A stretch of 64,000 bases of DNA, taken from contig NC_068975.1 in NCBI RefSeq assembly GCF_016808095.1, positions 6,377,501 to 6,441,500 on the forward strand, in the 5' to 3' direction. The stretch is from Vigna angularis (taxonomy: Eukaryota; Streptophyta; Magnoliopsida; Fabales; Fabaceae). Every line of letters starts with the position of its first letter. The first letter of the stretch is position 1. Below, piece after piece: positions 25,690-37,250 of this stretch. Position numbers and translations under genes: made by a program. The notes below the pieces were generated by a model, which saw only the letters and a program-made list of their open reading frames with translations, had not been told where the DNA came from and ran no database searches.

Positions 25690-28021
25690 ACCTTACGTGA
25701 AAATGTAAAACACCTCTCTAATCGACTAATCTAAATATAGGCAATACAACAACAAGACATGCAGCAAGAACACCCTTTTCTGTTGTCAAACCCTTTGAAA
25801 CACTCTTAAAGTCAAGAACACAATTCTTCTTCCTGTAATTGATGACAAATTTATGAACACCGAAAAACGGCGCCACAAACTTGTTTAACAATCGGCAAGT
25901 GTGACCGAATCGTATCAAGTAATAAAACTCGGTAAGACCAAGTATCGTTCTCCCAAAGGACTCACGGCCTAGTTAGTTATATGATTTGTTGATTATTTAA
26001 GACTTGTTAATGATTGATTGTAAGGTTTAAATGCAAAAGACAGTAATTAAACATGTATGCATGAATTTGATCAATGGAAAAGAGGAAAACAAACACTTTA
26101 ATGAATTAGATGGATGAGTATGTTGTTGGGGTTATCAATTTCATCTTATCCACTCTCATATACTTTTAGGAATTCATCATTCTTTTCATCAATTGCTAAT
26201 GTCACTCTCTAAATCACCTTGCAAGAAGGCCTATCCTTAATTACGAGTTCATACAATTCCTAGCATTCCTAGTAATTAGTTCTGAAGTGCAGGAGCTTAA
26301 AGGCAACCAATATGCTATTGGGAGAAATTCCCCGAATCTAGATTTCTCCGTACGTTCCCATATCGACAAAATCAATAATCATGGCAATGAATGAATTAAA
26401 CAAAGCAAGCATTAAGCAAAGAGGAAAATCCCTAACTAAAGATGAAAGAAAGCATAAGTCTTAAAATAAGATGTTAAAACAAATTCCATATATGAGTGTT
26501 TCACAATACTACATTGATTCCCCAACAACAATACAAGGTTTAGTTCACAATATTCATGGTGAAACTAGATGAACAATAATGAAAGAATGGAAGAGATAGA
26601 AAAACCCTAGAAAGAGGAGGAGGTAGCCTGAGCATCCCAGATCTTCCTTCAAGGAGTGGAAAAGAGAGTGTTTGCTTCGTCTCAGCCAAAGATACAAACC
26701 CTAGGATGTCCTAAAGCTTATATACTATTCTAAAATATACAGAAAATTAGGCCCAAGCCCAAAATAGTGCCGCTCAGCGGTAAGTGTGTGAGTTGTTTTC
26801 CTCCCCTCAGCGGCCTTTTCACCCCTAGATGGATCCACCGTGATTTCCTGAGTGCCGCTCAGCGGTAAACTGCCGCTGAGCAGCAGTTGCGGCTTCTCCT
26901 TTTGCACTTTTTTTATGTCTTTTCTGATTCCATCTCTATCCTTCTTCACTTCTTTCACCAAATTCACCTTAAAACCTGCATAAACCACTGAAATCAAGCA
27001 TAAACCTGTCCAGCTCTCTTATTTCTGAAAATATACCCAAAAGCATGATTTCAAGCTAGTTTCTAAGTGTTAAAGGTTGCTTTTAGTATCAATTTTAAGC
27101 ATGAAAATAACATTTTTTCAACTGTTATCAGTAATCACCATAGGGAATACCAGTCAATATTCACGATTGTAGAGTTCCTGATCAAGCAAAATACACCTTG
27201 TTGTGCAAAGAGATTAGACGATCAAACACAGTAAACCTTGCTGCGCAAGAAACCTTCAAGACTCTAAATCACTAAGTAGATGATGCAAGCACCTCCTTTG
27301 AATGGAAATCACAACAAGGTGTAAGATATCACAACGTTTTCCGAAAGATATGAATGTGTAAAGATTAAAACTTTTGTCTTTTCTTTTTTCAAAAATCAAA
27401 GCATGCGTCAATATATATTATTTCACAAAACAAACTCGTTTTAATCGATTTCACTATTAACGCAGTCAAATACATTTGACAGTTGTAACAAAATAATATC
27501 AGTCAAATGCATTAATTGAATACACATTTAGTATAATCGATTAATAATAAATGCTTAGTCAACATATTTAAAAATATGACCGTTGTATCAGTTATGTCAA
27601 GCATTTAACTAATTTTCAAATATATAACAAACTTAGTTGAATACAAGTTGCATGCAATCGATTAAGTAGAAACACTTAGCACATTTTTGAAAACTTTTCT
27701 TCTCAAAATATCTCACAGCACACTTGAAAAGTATTTGTGCAAACCCACGAGTTTTAATTGATTTGAACAATAATGTAATCGACTTAAAATTGTTGTTTTG
27801 CCACACTTTAAAGTTCAACAATAATGCTTGTGGTTTTTCATTTTTGAAACCTTATTTTATGCAAACACAAATAAAATCACATATCAATCACAATGGTATG
27901 CTATAATCAACACAATAATGTTCACATATATGCTTTTACAGATATAACAAAGTCAACATAAGCATATGACATGTATAACATAGTACACACATGTGTTGTT
28001 ATTAATTATGTGTTGTCATCA
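25690..28021 (-). repeat. Ty1/copia SIRE-like LTR remnant (3' LTR), split by a solo LTR
   Basis: Read on the minus strand, a G-rich tract (28066-28076, GGGGGAGCAC) is followed by TGATGACAACACATAATTAA at 28021, the usual tract-to-LTR transition of SIRE/Maximus elements. The LTR body shows AATCGATTA-type words at 27440-27790 as in the copia LTR at 61129. It is interrupted at GTAAT by the solo LTR 25840-27130 and fades out near 25690. No coding part remains. Confidence 0.6.
25840..27130 (-). mobile_element. Solo LTR, TGATAACAG family (CCGCTGAGCGG type), TSD GTAAT
   Basis: Plus-strand ends are TGATGACAAATTTATG and CAACTGTTATCA, flanked by GTAAT at 25835-25839 and 27131-27135. Length is 1,291 bp. 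The part at 26765-26890 holds three or four GCCGCTCAGCGGTAA palindromic words. No internal region; formed by LTR-LTR recombination (inference). Confidence 0.95.
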
Positions 28022-28076
28022 TTAAAAACATAGTTATCACTGAGATTGTGGGTTCATCTAAACAAGTGCTCCCCCT

Positions 28077-28431
28077 ATCAACAATCTCTACAATTATTTT
28101 TGAATAATGTAATTGAACAAGGCTTTTGGAACAATGAAAATTGATTTGTTTTCGCAAGTTTAAATATTGAGGTTTTTGAAAAATATGTTTCCGTGTTATA
28201 AGAAATTTTACAATTATCGATTTTTCTAACAATCTGTGACAGCTCTAATTTGGGACGTTACAATATTGGCGTCCTATGAAATTGAGGAAGGAAATGGAAC
28301 CCTGGTACCATCTAATGGAACCCTCGTACTATAGTTACACCACTTTCCCTCACTATTGTTGGTGATAACCTATATTGGCCAAAGATAGGGCGAGAAGCTG
28401 AGGTGGTTGTTGCTCTATATGTGTTGAGTCA
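28077..28431. other. No gene seen
   Basis: Short spacer between the copia remnant and the next solo LTR. GGGACGTTACA at 28252-28262 looks like an LTR end but has no partner I can find. A repeated AATGGAACCCT(G/C)GTAC occurs at about 28293 and 28316. Confidence 0.5.
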
Positions 28432-29732
28432 TGATAACAGTTGAAAAACTGTTATTTTCATGCTTTAAATTGATACTAAAAGCAACCTTTATACTTAGAA
28501 ACTAGCTTGAAATCATGCTTTTATTCATATTTTCATAAATAAGAGAGCTGGACAGGTTTATGCTTGATTTCAGTGTTTTTGTGCAGGTTTTAAGGTGAAT
28601 TTGGTGAAAGAAGTGAAGAAGGAGAGAGATGGAATCAGAAAAGACATCAAAAAGTGCAAAAGGAGAAGTCGCAACTGCCGCTCAGCGGTATTTTACCGAT
28701 GAGTGGCACTCAGGAGTTGACGGGAGATCCGCTGAAGGGCAAAATGGTCGCTGAGGGGAAGAAACCAACTCACGCACTTACCGCTGAACGGCACTTTACC
28801 GCTGAGCGGCACACTTATGGGCGTGGGCCTAAATTTTCTGTAATTTTAGAATAGTATATAAGCTTTGGGACGTCCTAGGGTTTGTATCTTTAGCAGAAAC
28901 GAAGCAAACACTCTCTCTTCCACCCCTTTGAAGGAGGATCTTGGATGCTCAGGCTACCTCTTCACCTTTTTAGGGTTTTATCTTTCATTCTTCCATTATT
29001 ATTCATCTAGTTTCACCATGAATATGGTGAACTAAACCTTGTATTGTTGTTGGGGAATCAATGTAGTCTTGTGAAACTCTCATATATGGAATTTGTTTTT
29101 ACATCTTATTTTAAGACCTATGCTTTCTTTCATCATTAGTTAAGGTTTTTCCTCTTTGCTCAATGCTTGCTTTGTTTAACTCATTCAGTGCATGATTATT
29201 GATTTTGTCGATACGGGAACGTACGGGGAAATCTAGATCCGGGGAATTTTTCCCAATAGTATATTGGTTGCCGTTAAGCTCCTGCACTTAAGAACTAATT
29301 ACTAGGAATGCTAGGAATTGTATGAACTCGTAATTAAGGATAGGCCTTCTTGCAAGGTGATTTAGAGAGTGGCATTAACAATTGATGAAAAGAATGTTGA
29401 ATTCCTAAAATATGAGAGTGGATAAGATAAAATTGATAACCCCAACAACATACTCATCCATCTATTTCATTAAAGTGTTTGTATTTGGTTCTCACCATTG
29501 ATCAAATTCATGCATACATGTTTATTTTCTGTCTTTTGCATATTAAACTCCAATTATTTTGTTCTTAAGTCTTAAATAATCAACAAATCACATAACTAAA
29601 CTAGGCCGTGAGTCCTTTGGGAGAACGATACTTGGTCTTACCGAGTTTTATTACTTGAAACGATTCGGTCACACTTGTCGATTGTAAAACAAGTTTGTGG
29701 CACCGTTTTCGGTGTTCATAAATTTGTCATCA
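28432..29732 (+). mobile_element. Solo LTR, TGATAACAG family (CCGCTGAGCGG type), TSD AGTCA
   Basis: Ends are TGATAACAGTTGAAAAACTG and ATAAATTTGTCATCA, flanked by AGTCA at 28427-28431 and 29733-29737. Length is 1,301 bp. CCGCTCAGCGG-type palindromes lie at 28677-28815. It closely matches 57199-58478 and, in reverse, 25840-27130. Confidence 0.95.
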
Positions 29733-30294
29733 AGTCACCTTTGAGATTTCATGGCCAAGATCTAGATTTCACAAGTAGAAACAAGGGAGATCAATTCTTG
29801 AATGGCATGAGAATAACCTATACGAGTTTGAAGCCTAATACAAGTACGAGATCTACTAATAATATATGAACTATCATTAACCAAAATACCTAATCAAATA
29901 AGATTGATCATAAAGGCATAACCATCAACACTTAATATATTAATCACTTCCTATAAAGCACGCGATCATGCACTGGTAAGGCTAAAATGCTAACTCTATT
30001 GATAACTTAATAACTGACCATGATCGAACATCCAACATTTCTGCATAATTTTGCAGAACTCTTATAAAATTATACAAAACCACCCAAAACTCAGAGACAT
30101 ACATTTCATACAATCATATACAAATCATCAAATCAATTCATTCCATACATACACAAAATCATCACACACACAATTAAATTTAATAGCTTCCCTTACCTCT
30201 TAGACCAGACTGCTCACTGTTGCAGAATTTGCCCACCACAAACCACTCAAAACCAAGATTCACTGTTTGAGGAAAACAAACCACCCAAAAGACC
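29733..30294. other. No gene seen; probable LTR of the minus-strand gypsy remnant
   Basis: AT-rich DNA without credible frames. Because the minus-strand pol remnant ends at 31461, its 3' LTR should lie here, to the left; GGTAAGGGAAGCTATTAAAT (minus strand, near 30190) is LTR-like. Ends were not found. Confidence 0.4.
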
Positions 30295-31012
30295 TGATGG
30301 CAACCCCTTTAGGGACTTCCCATCCAAAGAAGTATCAACTTCACTCTAAGACCAAGAAAGGGAAGTTGAATAAAGGACTTAATCTTTAACTAAATATCTT
30401 CACCTTGTTTTGTAGGACATTAATAAGGATGGAAAGTATGCTTATACATCCTAAAAAGCTTACAAGCAAGAGAGTACGTGAAGCCTTCACATGGGAGCAC
30501 ATTTCCAACACTTTCCATGTGCCAAATAAGCAACCATGCACATATGGAACACATTCCATCCGTGGACCATATTTTCCACGTGAAAAACATTCAAACCATG
30601 CATCTCCTTCATCTAAAGCATATTGTCCACGTGAAACATCTTCAGCTAGTAGTCTATGCACGTTTGAATAGCTTATTTTGCACATTTCAGATGCTCCTCT
30701 TACTCTATAAAGGAGAGCTTCTCATTCTTGTAAAATCAACTTGAATTGCATAAAGAAATGTTGTTGAATTGGTTCCAGCTACTTCTTCTTCAAGTTCACT
30801 GACTTGTGCCTTCTTAGCACACTTATCTCTAGCTTCCTTCCCCCTTGGAAGGTTGTTTGAGCTAGAAACACTGCATACACACCTCCAAAACCGCACCAAA
30901 CCTTCCATCGAACACCTGGTGTGCACCTCCGATTTCCTTCATCAAACCATTCCGCTGCCACATTCTGCTTCAAGGAACTGTCCAGTTTTGAAGACTTGGA
31001 CCGTTTCTATCA
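30295..31012 (+). mobile_element. Small solo LTR (TGATGG...CCATCA family), imperfect TSD AGACC/AGACT
   Basis: TGATGGCAACCCCTTTAGGG to TTTCTATCA; flanks AGACC (30290-30294) and AGACT (31013-31017). It matches 61659-62444 along its length: TCCAAAGAAGTATCAACT, CTCTATAAAGGAGAGCTTCT, GAAATGTTGTTGAATTG, CCCCCTTGGAAGGT. Short frames inside (up to 164 codons, running past the end) are not genes. Confidence 0.85.
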
Positions 31013-31017
31013 AGACT

Positions 31018-31460
31018 AGAAACATGATCAAATTTGAAGAAGAAAAAAGAAGACAAACACATGCAAACAGAAACTTAGTTTGCATGTACCAGAAACTATG
31101 TTTTCTTAGAAGTAGAAAGACCTACCAGCTCAAACCACCACTTGGCCGATTGAAAAGAGAACCTTTGCCACCATCAAACCTCAAACACCCTCTGATGAAT
31201 GATTCAATGAAAGAAAACATGAAATATGTGGAGGAAAGTATGATGTTTTTAGAGAGAAGTTAGAGAGAAGGAGGAGAAAATAAGTTCAGAAAGTTTGGAG
31301 GAAAAGATTGTATGCAGAAAGTGGGACCAAATTTCAAAATTTCAGATTATATATTCCCTCTTCAAACCGATCGACCCACTCTCATGCAGCCACCTATCTT
31401 CCATTTTTCTGAGTTTCATTCCCCTCTTGCAGACACATGTTTCCCACTAAGGTGGGGAAT
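31018..31460. other. No gene seen; start of the 3' LTR or spacer of the minus gypsy remnant
   Basis: On the minus strand, TTTTCGAGGACGAAAATTTA then GTTGGGGAGAA (about 31478-31510) is the usual spacer and polypurine tract after a Tekay-like pol. TGGCAGAACC after it may be the LTR start. No frames of note. Confidence 0.45.
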
Positions 31461-31758
31461 TTAATGGTTCTGCCATTCTCCCCAACATAAATAAATTTTC
31501 GTCCTCGAAAATTTAGACTTACCCGAGAAGAGGTGGGGATATAACTTCCTCATGACCTCTTCACGCTCCCAAGTAGAATCACTTGTCCTCTTGTCCCATA
31601 CTACCTTGACTAATCTGATAGATTTTCCTCTAAGCGTTTTTGTTAGGCTCTCGATAATGTTGACTGGCTGCATCTCCATTGAACCGTCTTCTCTGACTTG
31701 AATATCTTCTACTTCAAGCACAGAGAAGGATCAAACACATACTTTCTCAGTTGCGAGA
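31461..31758 (-). pseudogene. pol: Gypsy pol C-terminal tail, separated from the rest by a 15.8 kb nest
   Basis: On the minus strand the frame encodes a chromodomain-like tail: EVEDIQVREDGSM, RGKSIRLVKVVWD, WEREEVMRKLYP. The upstream part, beginning with the conserved QLRKY motif, reaches 31758, exactly where CGAGA and the inserted LTR start. The sequence on the far side of the nest (47549 onward) carries the residues just before that motif, so the two parts belong to one integrase C-terminus. Confidence 0.88.
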
Positions 31759-33218
31759 TGATAACAGTTGAAAAACTGTTATTTTTATGCTTAAAATTGA
31801 TACCAAAAGCAACCTTAAAGACTTAGAAACTAGCTTGAACTCATATTTTTGCTCTAGTTTTGTGAATAAGAGAGTTAAAAGTGAATTTAATGGTTTTATG
31901 CAAGATTCCCTTGATTTTGTAGGCTAATTGAATGATTTGAAAGAAGAATTGAAGTACCGAATGATTGGAATGCTGAAAAGTCAACCAGAAACCAGAAAAG
32001 TCAATCAGTCAACCAGAAAAGTCAACTAGTCAACCAAAAAAGTCAACCAGTCAACCAAAATACGAAAAAAGTCAACCAAACGAGTTTTGGTCCAGTTTTA
32101 TGCGATTTTATGATCTGTTTGGGCCTGGACCCATTTTCTATTATAAGTAATGCGTGATGATGCTTTGAGATTGATTGATGTTGAGATGTGCACATTAACT
32201 GCTTATACAGGTGATTCACAAACTTTGTGAACAAATGCATGATATTGTGATTGTGATTGTGAGATTAAGCAGGGTGTGTATGTCAAATGTGAATGAGCTT
32301 ATATGTGAGGTTTTGAGCTCCAGATTTTTTATTGATTGAATGCTATTACTTTGAAAACATGAATGATTTTGCCCAGGTTTTCTATGATTGAATCAATTGC
32401 TTGTTTTGCATCATATGATCAAGGTCATTTGTTGGAACCCTTTGTATTGGCCAAATTCATAAAGTTAGCCCACTAAAAGAGAACACTTTGTGTTCTATCC
32501 TTTGAACCCTTAGCCTTGAACATAAATTGAAAACCCTTGTTGAAAAGCTTTACCTTGAGTTAAGTAGAAAATCTTGTGTGGTATTGATAAATGTTCAAGT
32601 TTGGGGTTGTTGGGAAAGCATGAAAAAGAAAAAGGAAAAGCATTCAGCTAAGAGCTAATAAGAATGTGAAAAGAAAAGAAAAGAAAGAAGCAAAACTCAA
32701 TGCAAAAGAAAGTTGGGAATGAATAAGAATGATTGTGTTGATATGATTCTCTTAACTCAAGGGTTTTGTGATCTAGAAAAACCAATTTTCTTGTTAGCCC
32801 AGCCACGTTATAAGCCATTGAAAAGTCCTTGTGATGATGCATGCTAGTGAATGTTTTTGATTGTGGTTAAATGAAAGGCAAAGTTGATTCATGTGACATT
32901 GTGATAGTAGAGTGAATGAGTGATTACTTCTTATACACTTGTGTTTGAGTGAAACACTTTACCTAGTGAGGAAATATTCCATGAGCACATGAACATCCAT
33001 GCTTAGTTGATTGATCATTCATGAAAAATAGCATTTGTTGGATATTAAGTGACTTTGTGAACACCGAAGCATGTGCATGTCTTGATTGAAATCTTTGTCA
33101 TGAGTTGAATTGAAGTTTGTACTTATCTTGAAAAGAGGATTTTTGAATGAGTGAACCGTTATACAGATTGGTAGAAGATTGAGTTACATCTTGTTTGCTT
33201 GAGGACAAGCAAAGTTCT

Positions 33219-33231
33219 AAGTTTGGGGTTG
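33219..33231 (+). other. Polypurine-type tract before 3' LTR
   Basis: AAGTTTGGGGTTG sits directly before TGATAACAG at 33232. The mirror copy at 41579-41591 precedes the 3' LTR of the minus-strand element, so this is the conserved plus-strand priming tract of the family. Confidence 0.75.
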
Positions 33232-34745
33232 TGATAACAGTTGAAAAACTGTTATTTTTATGCTTAAAATTGATACCAAAAGCAACCTTAAAGACTTAGA
33301 AACTAGCTTGAACTCATATTTTTGCTTTAGTTTTGTGAATAAGAGAGTTAAAAGTGAATTTAATGGTTTTATGCATGATTCCCTTGATTTTGTAGGCTAA
33401 TTGAATGATTTGAAAGAAGAATTGAAGTACCGAATGATTGGGATGCTGAAAAGTCAACCAGAAACCAGAAAAGTCAACAAATCAACCAAAAAAGTCAACC
33501 AGTCAACCAGAATACGAAAAAAGTCAACCAGACGAGTTTTGGGCCAATTTTATGCGATTTTATGATCTGTTTGGGCCTGGACCCGTTTTCTATTATTTTT
33601 ATGTCCTATTTAAAGACCTAGATGTCTTAGGGTTGGTATCTTTGGCAGAAACGAAGCAAACACTCTCTCTTCCACCCCTTTGAAGGAGGATCTTGGATGC
33701 TCAGGCTACCTCTTCACCTTTTTAGGGTTTTGTCTTTCATTCCTCCATTATTATTCATCTAGTTTCACCATGAATATGGTGAACTAAACCTTGTATTGTT
33801 GTTGGGGAATCAATGTAGTCTTGTGAAACTCTCATATATGGAATTTGTGTTTACATCTTATATTTAAGACCTATGCTTTCTTTCATCATTAGTTAGGGTT
33901 TTTCCTCTTTACTCAATGCTTGCTTTGTTTAACTCATTCAATGCATGATTATTGATTTTGTTGATACGGGAACGTACGGGGAAGTCTAGATTCAGGGAAT
34001 TTCTCCCAATAGTATATTGGTTGTCGTTAAGCTCCTGCACTAAAAGAACTAATTATTAGGAATGCTAGGAATTGTATGAACTCGTAATTAGGGATAGGCC
34101 TTCTTGCAAGGTAATTTAGAGAGTGACATTAACAATGATGAAACGAATGTTGAATTCCTAAAATATATGAGAGTGGATAAGATGAAATTGATAACCCCAA
34201 CAACATACTCATCCATATATTCCATTGAAAGTGCTTGTATTTTGTTTTAGCCATTGATCAAAACTCATGCATACATGTTTATTTTCTATTTTGTGTAAGA
34301 CCCTAGAACCCCATGAACTTACCTAGTTGTAAAAAGTTTAAGTTATAATGTAAAATAAAGTGCTGTCAGACTTGACATGGTTCACTATTTTAATTATAAG
34401 CTTTTGTGGAAAATATAAATTTAGCTGATTCTTCTTTTATTGGATAGTAGACTCAAAGAGCTTCGATTTGAGTACTCATACGCGTATTTTCGACTTCGGT
34501 AAGGGGGTCAACCGGACTGTCAAAGTTGCGATAAATTTTGCTGTTGGGGATTTGCGTGAGCAGTAAATTTTTTGGATTGTAGACAATGTGAGCTGGCTTG
34601 GCTGCGGTTCCTTTTGTGGGAATATTTTGGGGACCCTTTCAGACATTTCCTCCATGTTTTGGGGCTGGAAAGGAGTATGGGGCATTGTTTTATTGAATTA
34701 TCTTTACCAAATAACAATTCCATGGCACTACAATAAAATCGTATA

Positions 34746-34826
34746 TTACCGAAGGTTTATTACCGAGGGCCATTTGCCCTTCGGTAATGTCTGCTTACCG
34801 AGGGTCGTTTGCCCTTCGGTAATGTC
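34746..34826. repeat. Left subterminal repeats of the CACTA element
   Basis: Two copies of TTACCGAGGG..TTTGCCCTTCGGTAATGTCTGCTT plus a partial one. Arms TTACCGA(A/G)GG and CCTTCGGTAA are inverted, as in the right-end array. Such repeats bind the transposase in CACTA elements. Confidence 0.88.
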
Positions 34827-34844
34827 TGCTTGATATTCGAACCA

Positions 34845-35295
34845 CATCTTCATTTAGCCATTCTCTGGAGAGATCCACCCGCACACATTTCTTTTTCTCT
34901 CGAAGCTTCCCTCGTCTTCGATCCATATTTCAAGTTCCTTCGCCTCAGATCTTAATCCGCCCAGCCATGGTTAGTCTCTAGATCTTCATTCTCTTGTACA
35001 TTTCTCCCTTACCTCGGCCTAATCCACCAAAGAATCCATTTTTCACCGATTGTTCTATCTTTTGCCCGATTAAAACCGCTGTTCATTCCATTCCATCTAT
35101 TCAATCGTTGAATCCTTTCTCTCCACCGATCAAAACATCCCAAATCCCTAACCCTAGAATTTGCACCGATCAAACCATTCAATCTAGGGTTTGCCTTCGT
35201 TTTCCGTCATCCGTTCTTCTTCTTCTTCGATTAGCTCGATCTGTGCCAGTTTCCAAGGTTCCTCGTCGATCCGCCTCGATCTGTAAGCATTACTT
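34845..35295 (+). pseudogene. Leader-like gene fragment inside the CACTA element, source unknown
   Basis: C/T-rich sequence of plant 5' leader type. CCAGCCATGGTTAGT at 34971 gives an ATG followed at once by a possible splice donor; a second donor-like CTGTAAGCA is at 35281. No protein family is recognised. It may be the first exon and intron of a captured gene; the open frame 34994-35476 runs across it without a domain. Confidence 0.4.
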
Positions 35296-35599
35296 TTCTC
35301 TAATGATTTTATTTTTCATAAACATTGCCTTTATTTCCTTCCTTCATGGTGGCCAAATATCAGTTGTTGTGTTTTGTTTTTTGTATGAAATATCCAGTAG
35401 CATTGTTATTCTTTTTTTGTTATTCTTTTTCTGTGTGGAAAGAAGTTTGGGAAAATACGCTCAATTTACTATTTGAGAATCCCTGCATGACAAATATGAT
35501 ACATCAGCTTCCCTGTCTATTTGAATACAAAATAAAAATCCTTACATATATATTCACGAACAAAAATATAACAAACTTTAATTGTTCAAATATAAAAAA

Positions 35600-35879
35600 T
35601 CCTAGGAAGCAATTGGGATGATGAAAGGGGGATGATGTTGACAGGTTTGGGAGATGAAAGGGAGATGATGAAGTCAGTGAGTATGGATTTCTAGGAAGGT
35701 TTGAACTTGCCATAACAAATGATGTTGACGGAGATTTTACCTGTGAGAAGAGGTGCTCTGTGGAATTGGAACTTCAGTTGGGGCTCTGACTCAGTGAGTT
35801 TGCTGGCTGAACTGAAAGGAAGAATTGAAACAACCAGAAATAAACATAGGAGAAAGCTTAAAGATGTAAGAGAGGCCAT
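35600..35879 (-). pseudogene. Captured 5' part of an EXORDIUM-like (PHI-1 family) gene
   Basis: ATG at 35879 opens a signal-peptide-like N-terminus (hydrophobic residues 5-23, SSASKL) followed by LKFQFHRAPLLTGKISVN and YGKFKPS, the family hallmark near the mature N-terminus. EXORDIUM-like proteins are about 300 aa secreted proteins linked to growth and brassinosteroid response. A TAG at 35691-35693 stops the frame after 62 codons; weak similarity continues to about 35600 and the rest is absent. The upstream region on the minus strand, including a TATATATA at 35951-35960, looks like the source gene's own promoter. Confidence 0.75.
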
Positions 35880-36261
35880 TTGTTTATGTTGTCTAAGAAA
35901 AAAGTGAAATGCTGTTGGTGAATTGCTATGAAAGAGGGAAGTGTTGGCGGATATATATAGTGGGAGGGGTGAAATAAAATGAGGGAGATGGTGTGAGTGG
36001 ACTGAATGAGGTGATAATGCGTTTGCGATTTGGTAGTGAAATTGAAGGGGATTGATTTGTAGGTTTGCATTAACCGAGTGGTAAGGTTGGTGGAGAAAGA
36101 GGATAGCCAGCTAAGGGGAGAGTTGGCACGAATAATAACAACACGAGATGGCGACATGAGGACAAATCCCGTGTACCCTCAAACTCTTTGGCACATAACA
36201 GAAATCAAGGGGAGGGACCCTCACATATACAATGTTTCAATGCAGAAACTATCTCTCCAAA

Positions 36262-36359
36262 AATGATTGTCTTTCTTGCTTCGACACTGCCTCCACCCAA
36301 ATCCGCAACTGCTCCAAAGCCAATGGCGCCAGAGTTATCTACAACGATTGCTTCCTCAG
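36262..36359 (+). pseudogene. Captured DUF26 exon of a cysteine-rich receptor-like kinase
   Basis: One frame reads a DUF26 (Gnk2/stress-antifungal) segment with the CX2C pair in DCLSCFDTAS, then IRNCSKANGARVIYNDCFLR. It ends AG followed by GTATCT, a splice donor, so genomic DNA and not an mRNA was captured. DUF26 domains form the extracellular part of CRK kinases. Only the C-terminal part of one domain is present. Confidence 0.8.
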
Positions 36360-36719
36360 GTATCTATCTGTCTATTCATTCAAATATATTTAAATTCACT
36401 TTGATTTTGCTGTTTGAAATTCTCAAAATCTGACAAGGTTCACAGAGGTATGTAAATGTGGAAAGTTTTCACTTGCATGCAACGCTTGGTATAAATTAGT
36501 TCCTGCTTAATGTTTTTTCAAATAGAAATAATGACAAGCTACCAAAAGCAGTATCAGATTGCGTTTTGTTCGAAGCAATTTAATCTTCGACAATTTTTCT
36601 GCATTTGATGTAGTATACTGCACAACACAACCCTTTTATTTGTTATTATCAATTATTTTATTCTGAAAAGTCGTATCTATATCATTTATTTCAAAATCTA
36701 AACTTGTGTTCCGTTGCAG

Positions 36720-36847
36720 GTGACATACTGGGAGCAACTGAGTTAAGAGGACCAGTTAACTACAAATATAATGATTTGAAAGCTGGAACTAAAAATTTCA
36801 GTGCTGAAAATAAACTTGGAGAAGGAGGTTTTGGTGCTGTATACAAG
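36720..36847 (+). pseudogene. Captured kinase exon of the same CRK gene
   Basis: After an acceptor (CCGTTGCAG, ends 36719) the exon encodes the juxtamembrane and glycine-rich loop: GPVNYKYNDLKAGTKNF then KLGEGGFGAVYK, ending before GTGAAT. This is the ATP-binding loop of CRK-type kinases. The transmembrane exon expected between this and the DUF26 exon is missing or too decayed to see. Confidence 0.85.
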
Positions 36848-37197
36848 GTGAATTTTATGTTGTGTATATTTTAATAACATAATTGCAAGCATCCTAATGA
36901 CAATGATTAATGTGTAAGATTTTTTTAAAAGCTGTCAAAATATTCTCTTTTATTTGAAGTTTTTGTTTATGTTTGCAATTAATAAACAAATAATCATTTT
37001 CCTAATGTCCTTTACAAGTTTTTAAAAGTATACAATAAAGATTTGATAATTTTTTAAAATAAATTAAAAAAAGAAAGAAAAATGTCTTCAAAAAATAAAT
37101 ATAAATACAAAACCTAACAAAGAAATACTTAAAGCTACAGTTACATAAACTGAAGATCTCTTTCACTGATTTGCCAATCATATATTTGGAATAATAG

Positions 37198-37250
37198 GGT
37201 ACTCTAAAAAATGGAAAAATTGTTGCCATAAAGAAATTAGTGTTGGGATT
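37198..37250 (+). pseudogene. Captured next CRK kinase exon, truncated
   Basis: After an AATAG acceptor the frame reads GTLKNGKIVAIKKLVLG, holding the VAIK lysine that follows the glycine-rich loop. It stops matching at LVLG, where an 18-base direct repeat (GGATTAAATGCAATTGGA near 37247 and 37293) begins. The rest of the kinase is absent. Confidence 0.78.

Noticed and set aside
28252..28275. GGGACGTTACA as the end of a plus-strand LTR followed by a primer site
   Set aside because: No partner LTR start or recognised tRNA complement was found beside it.
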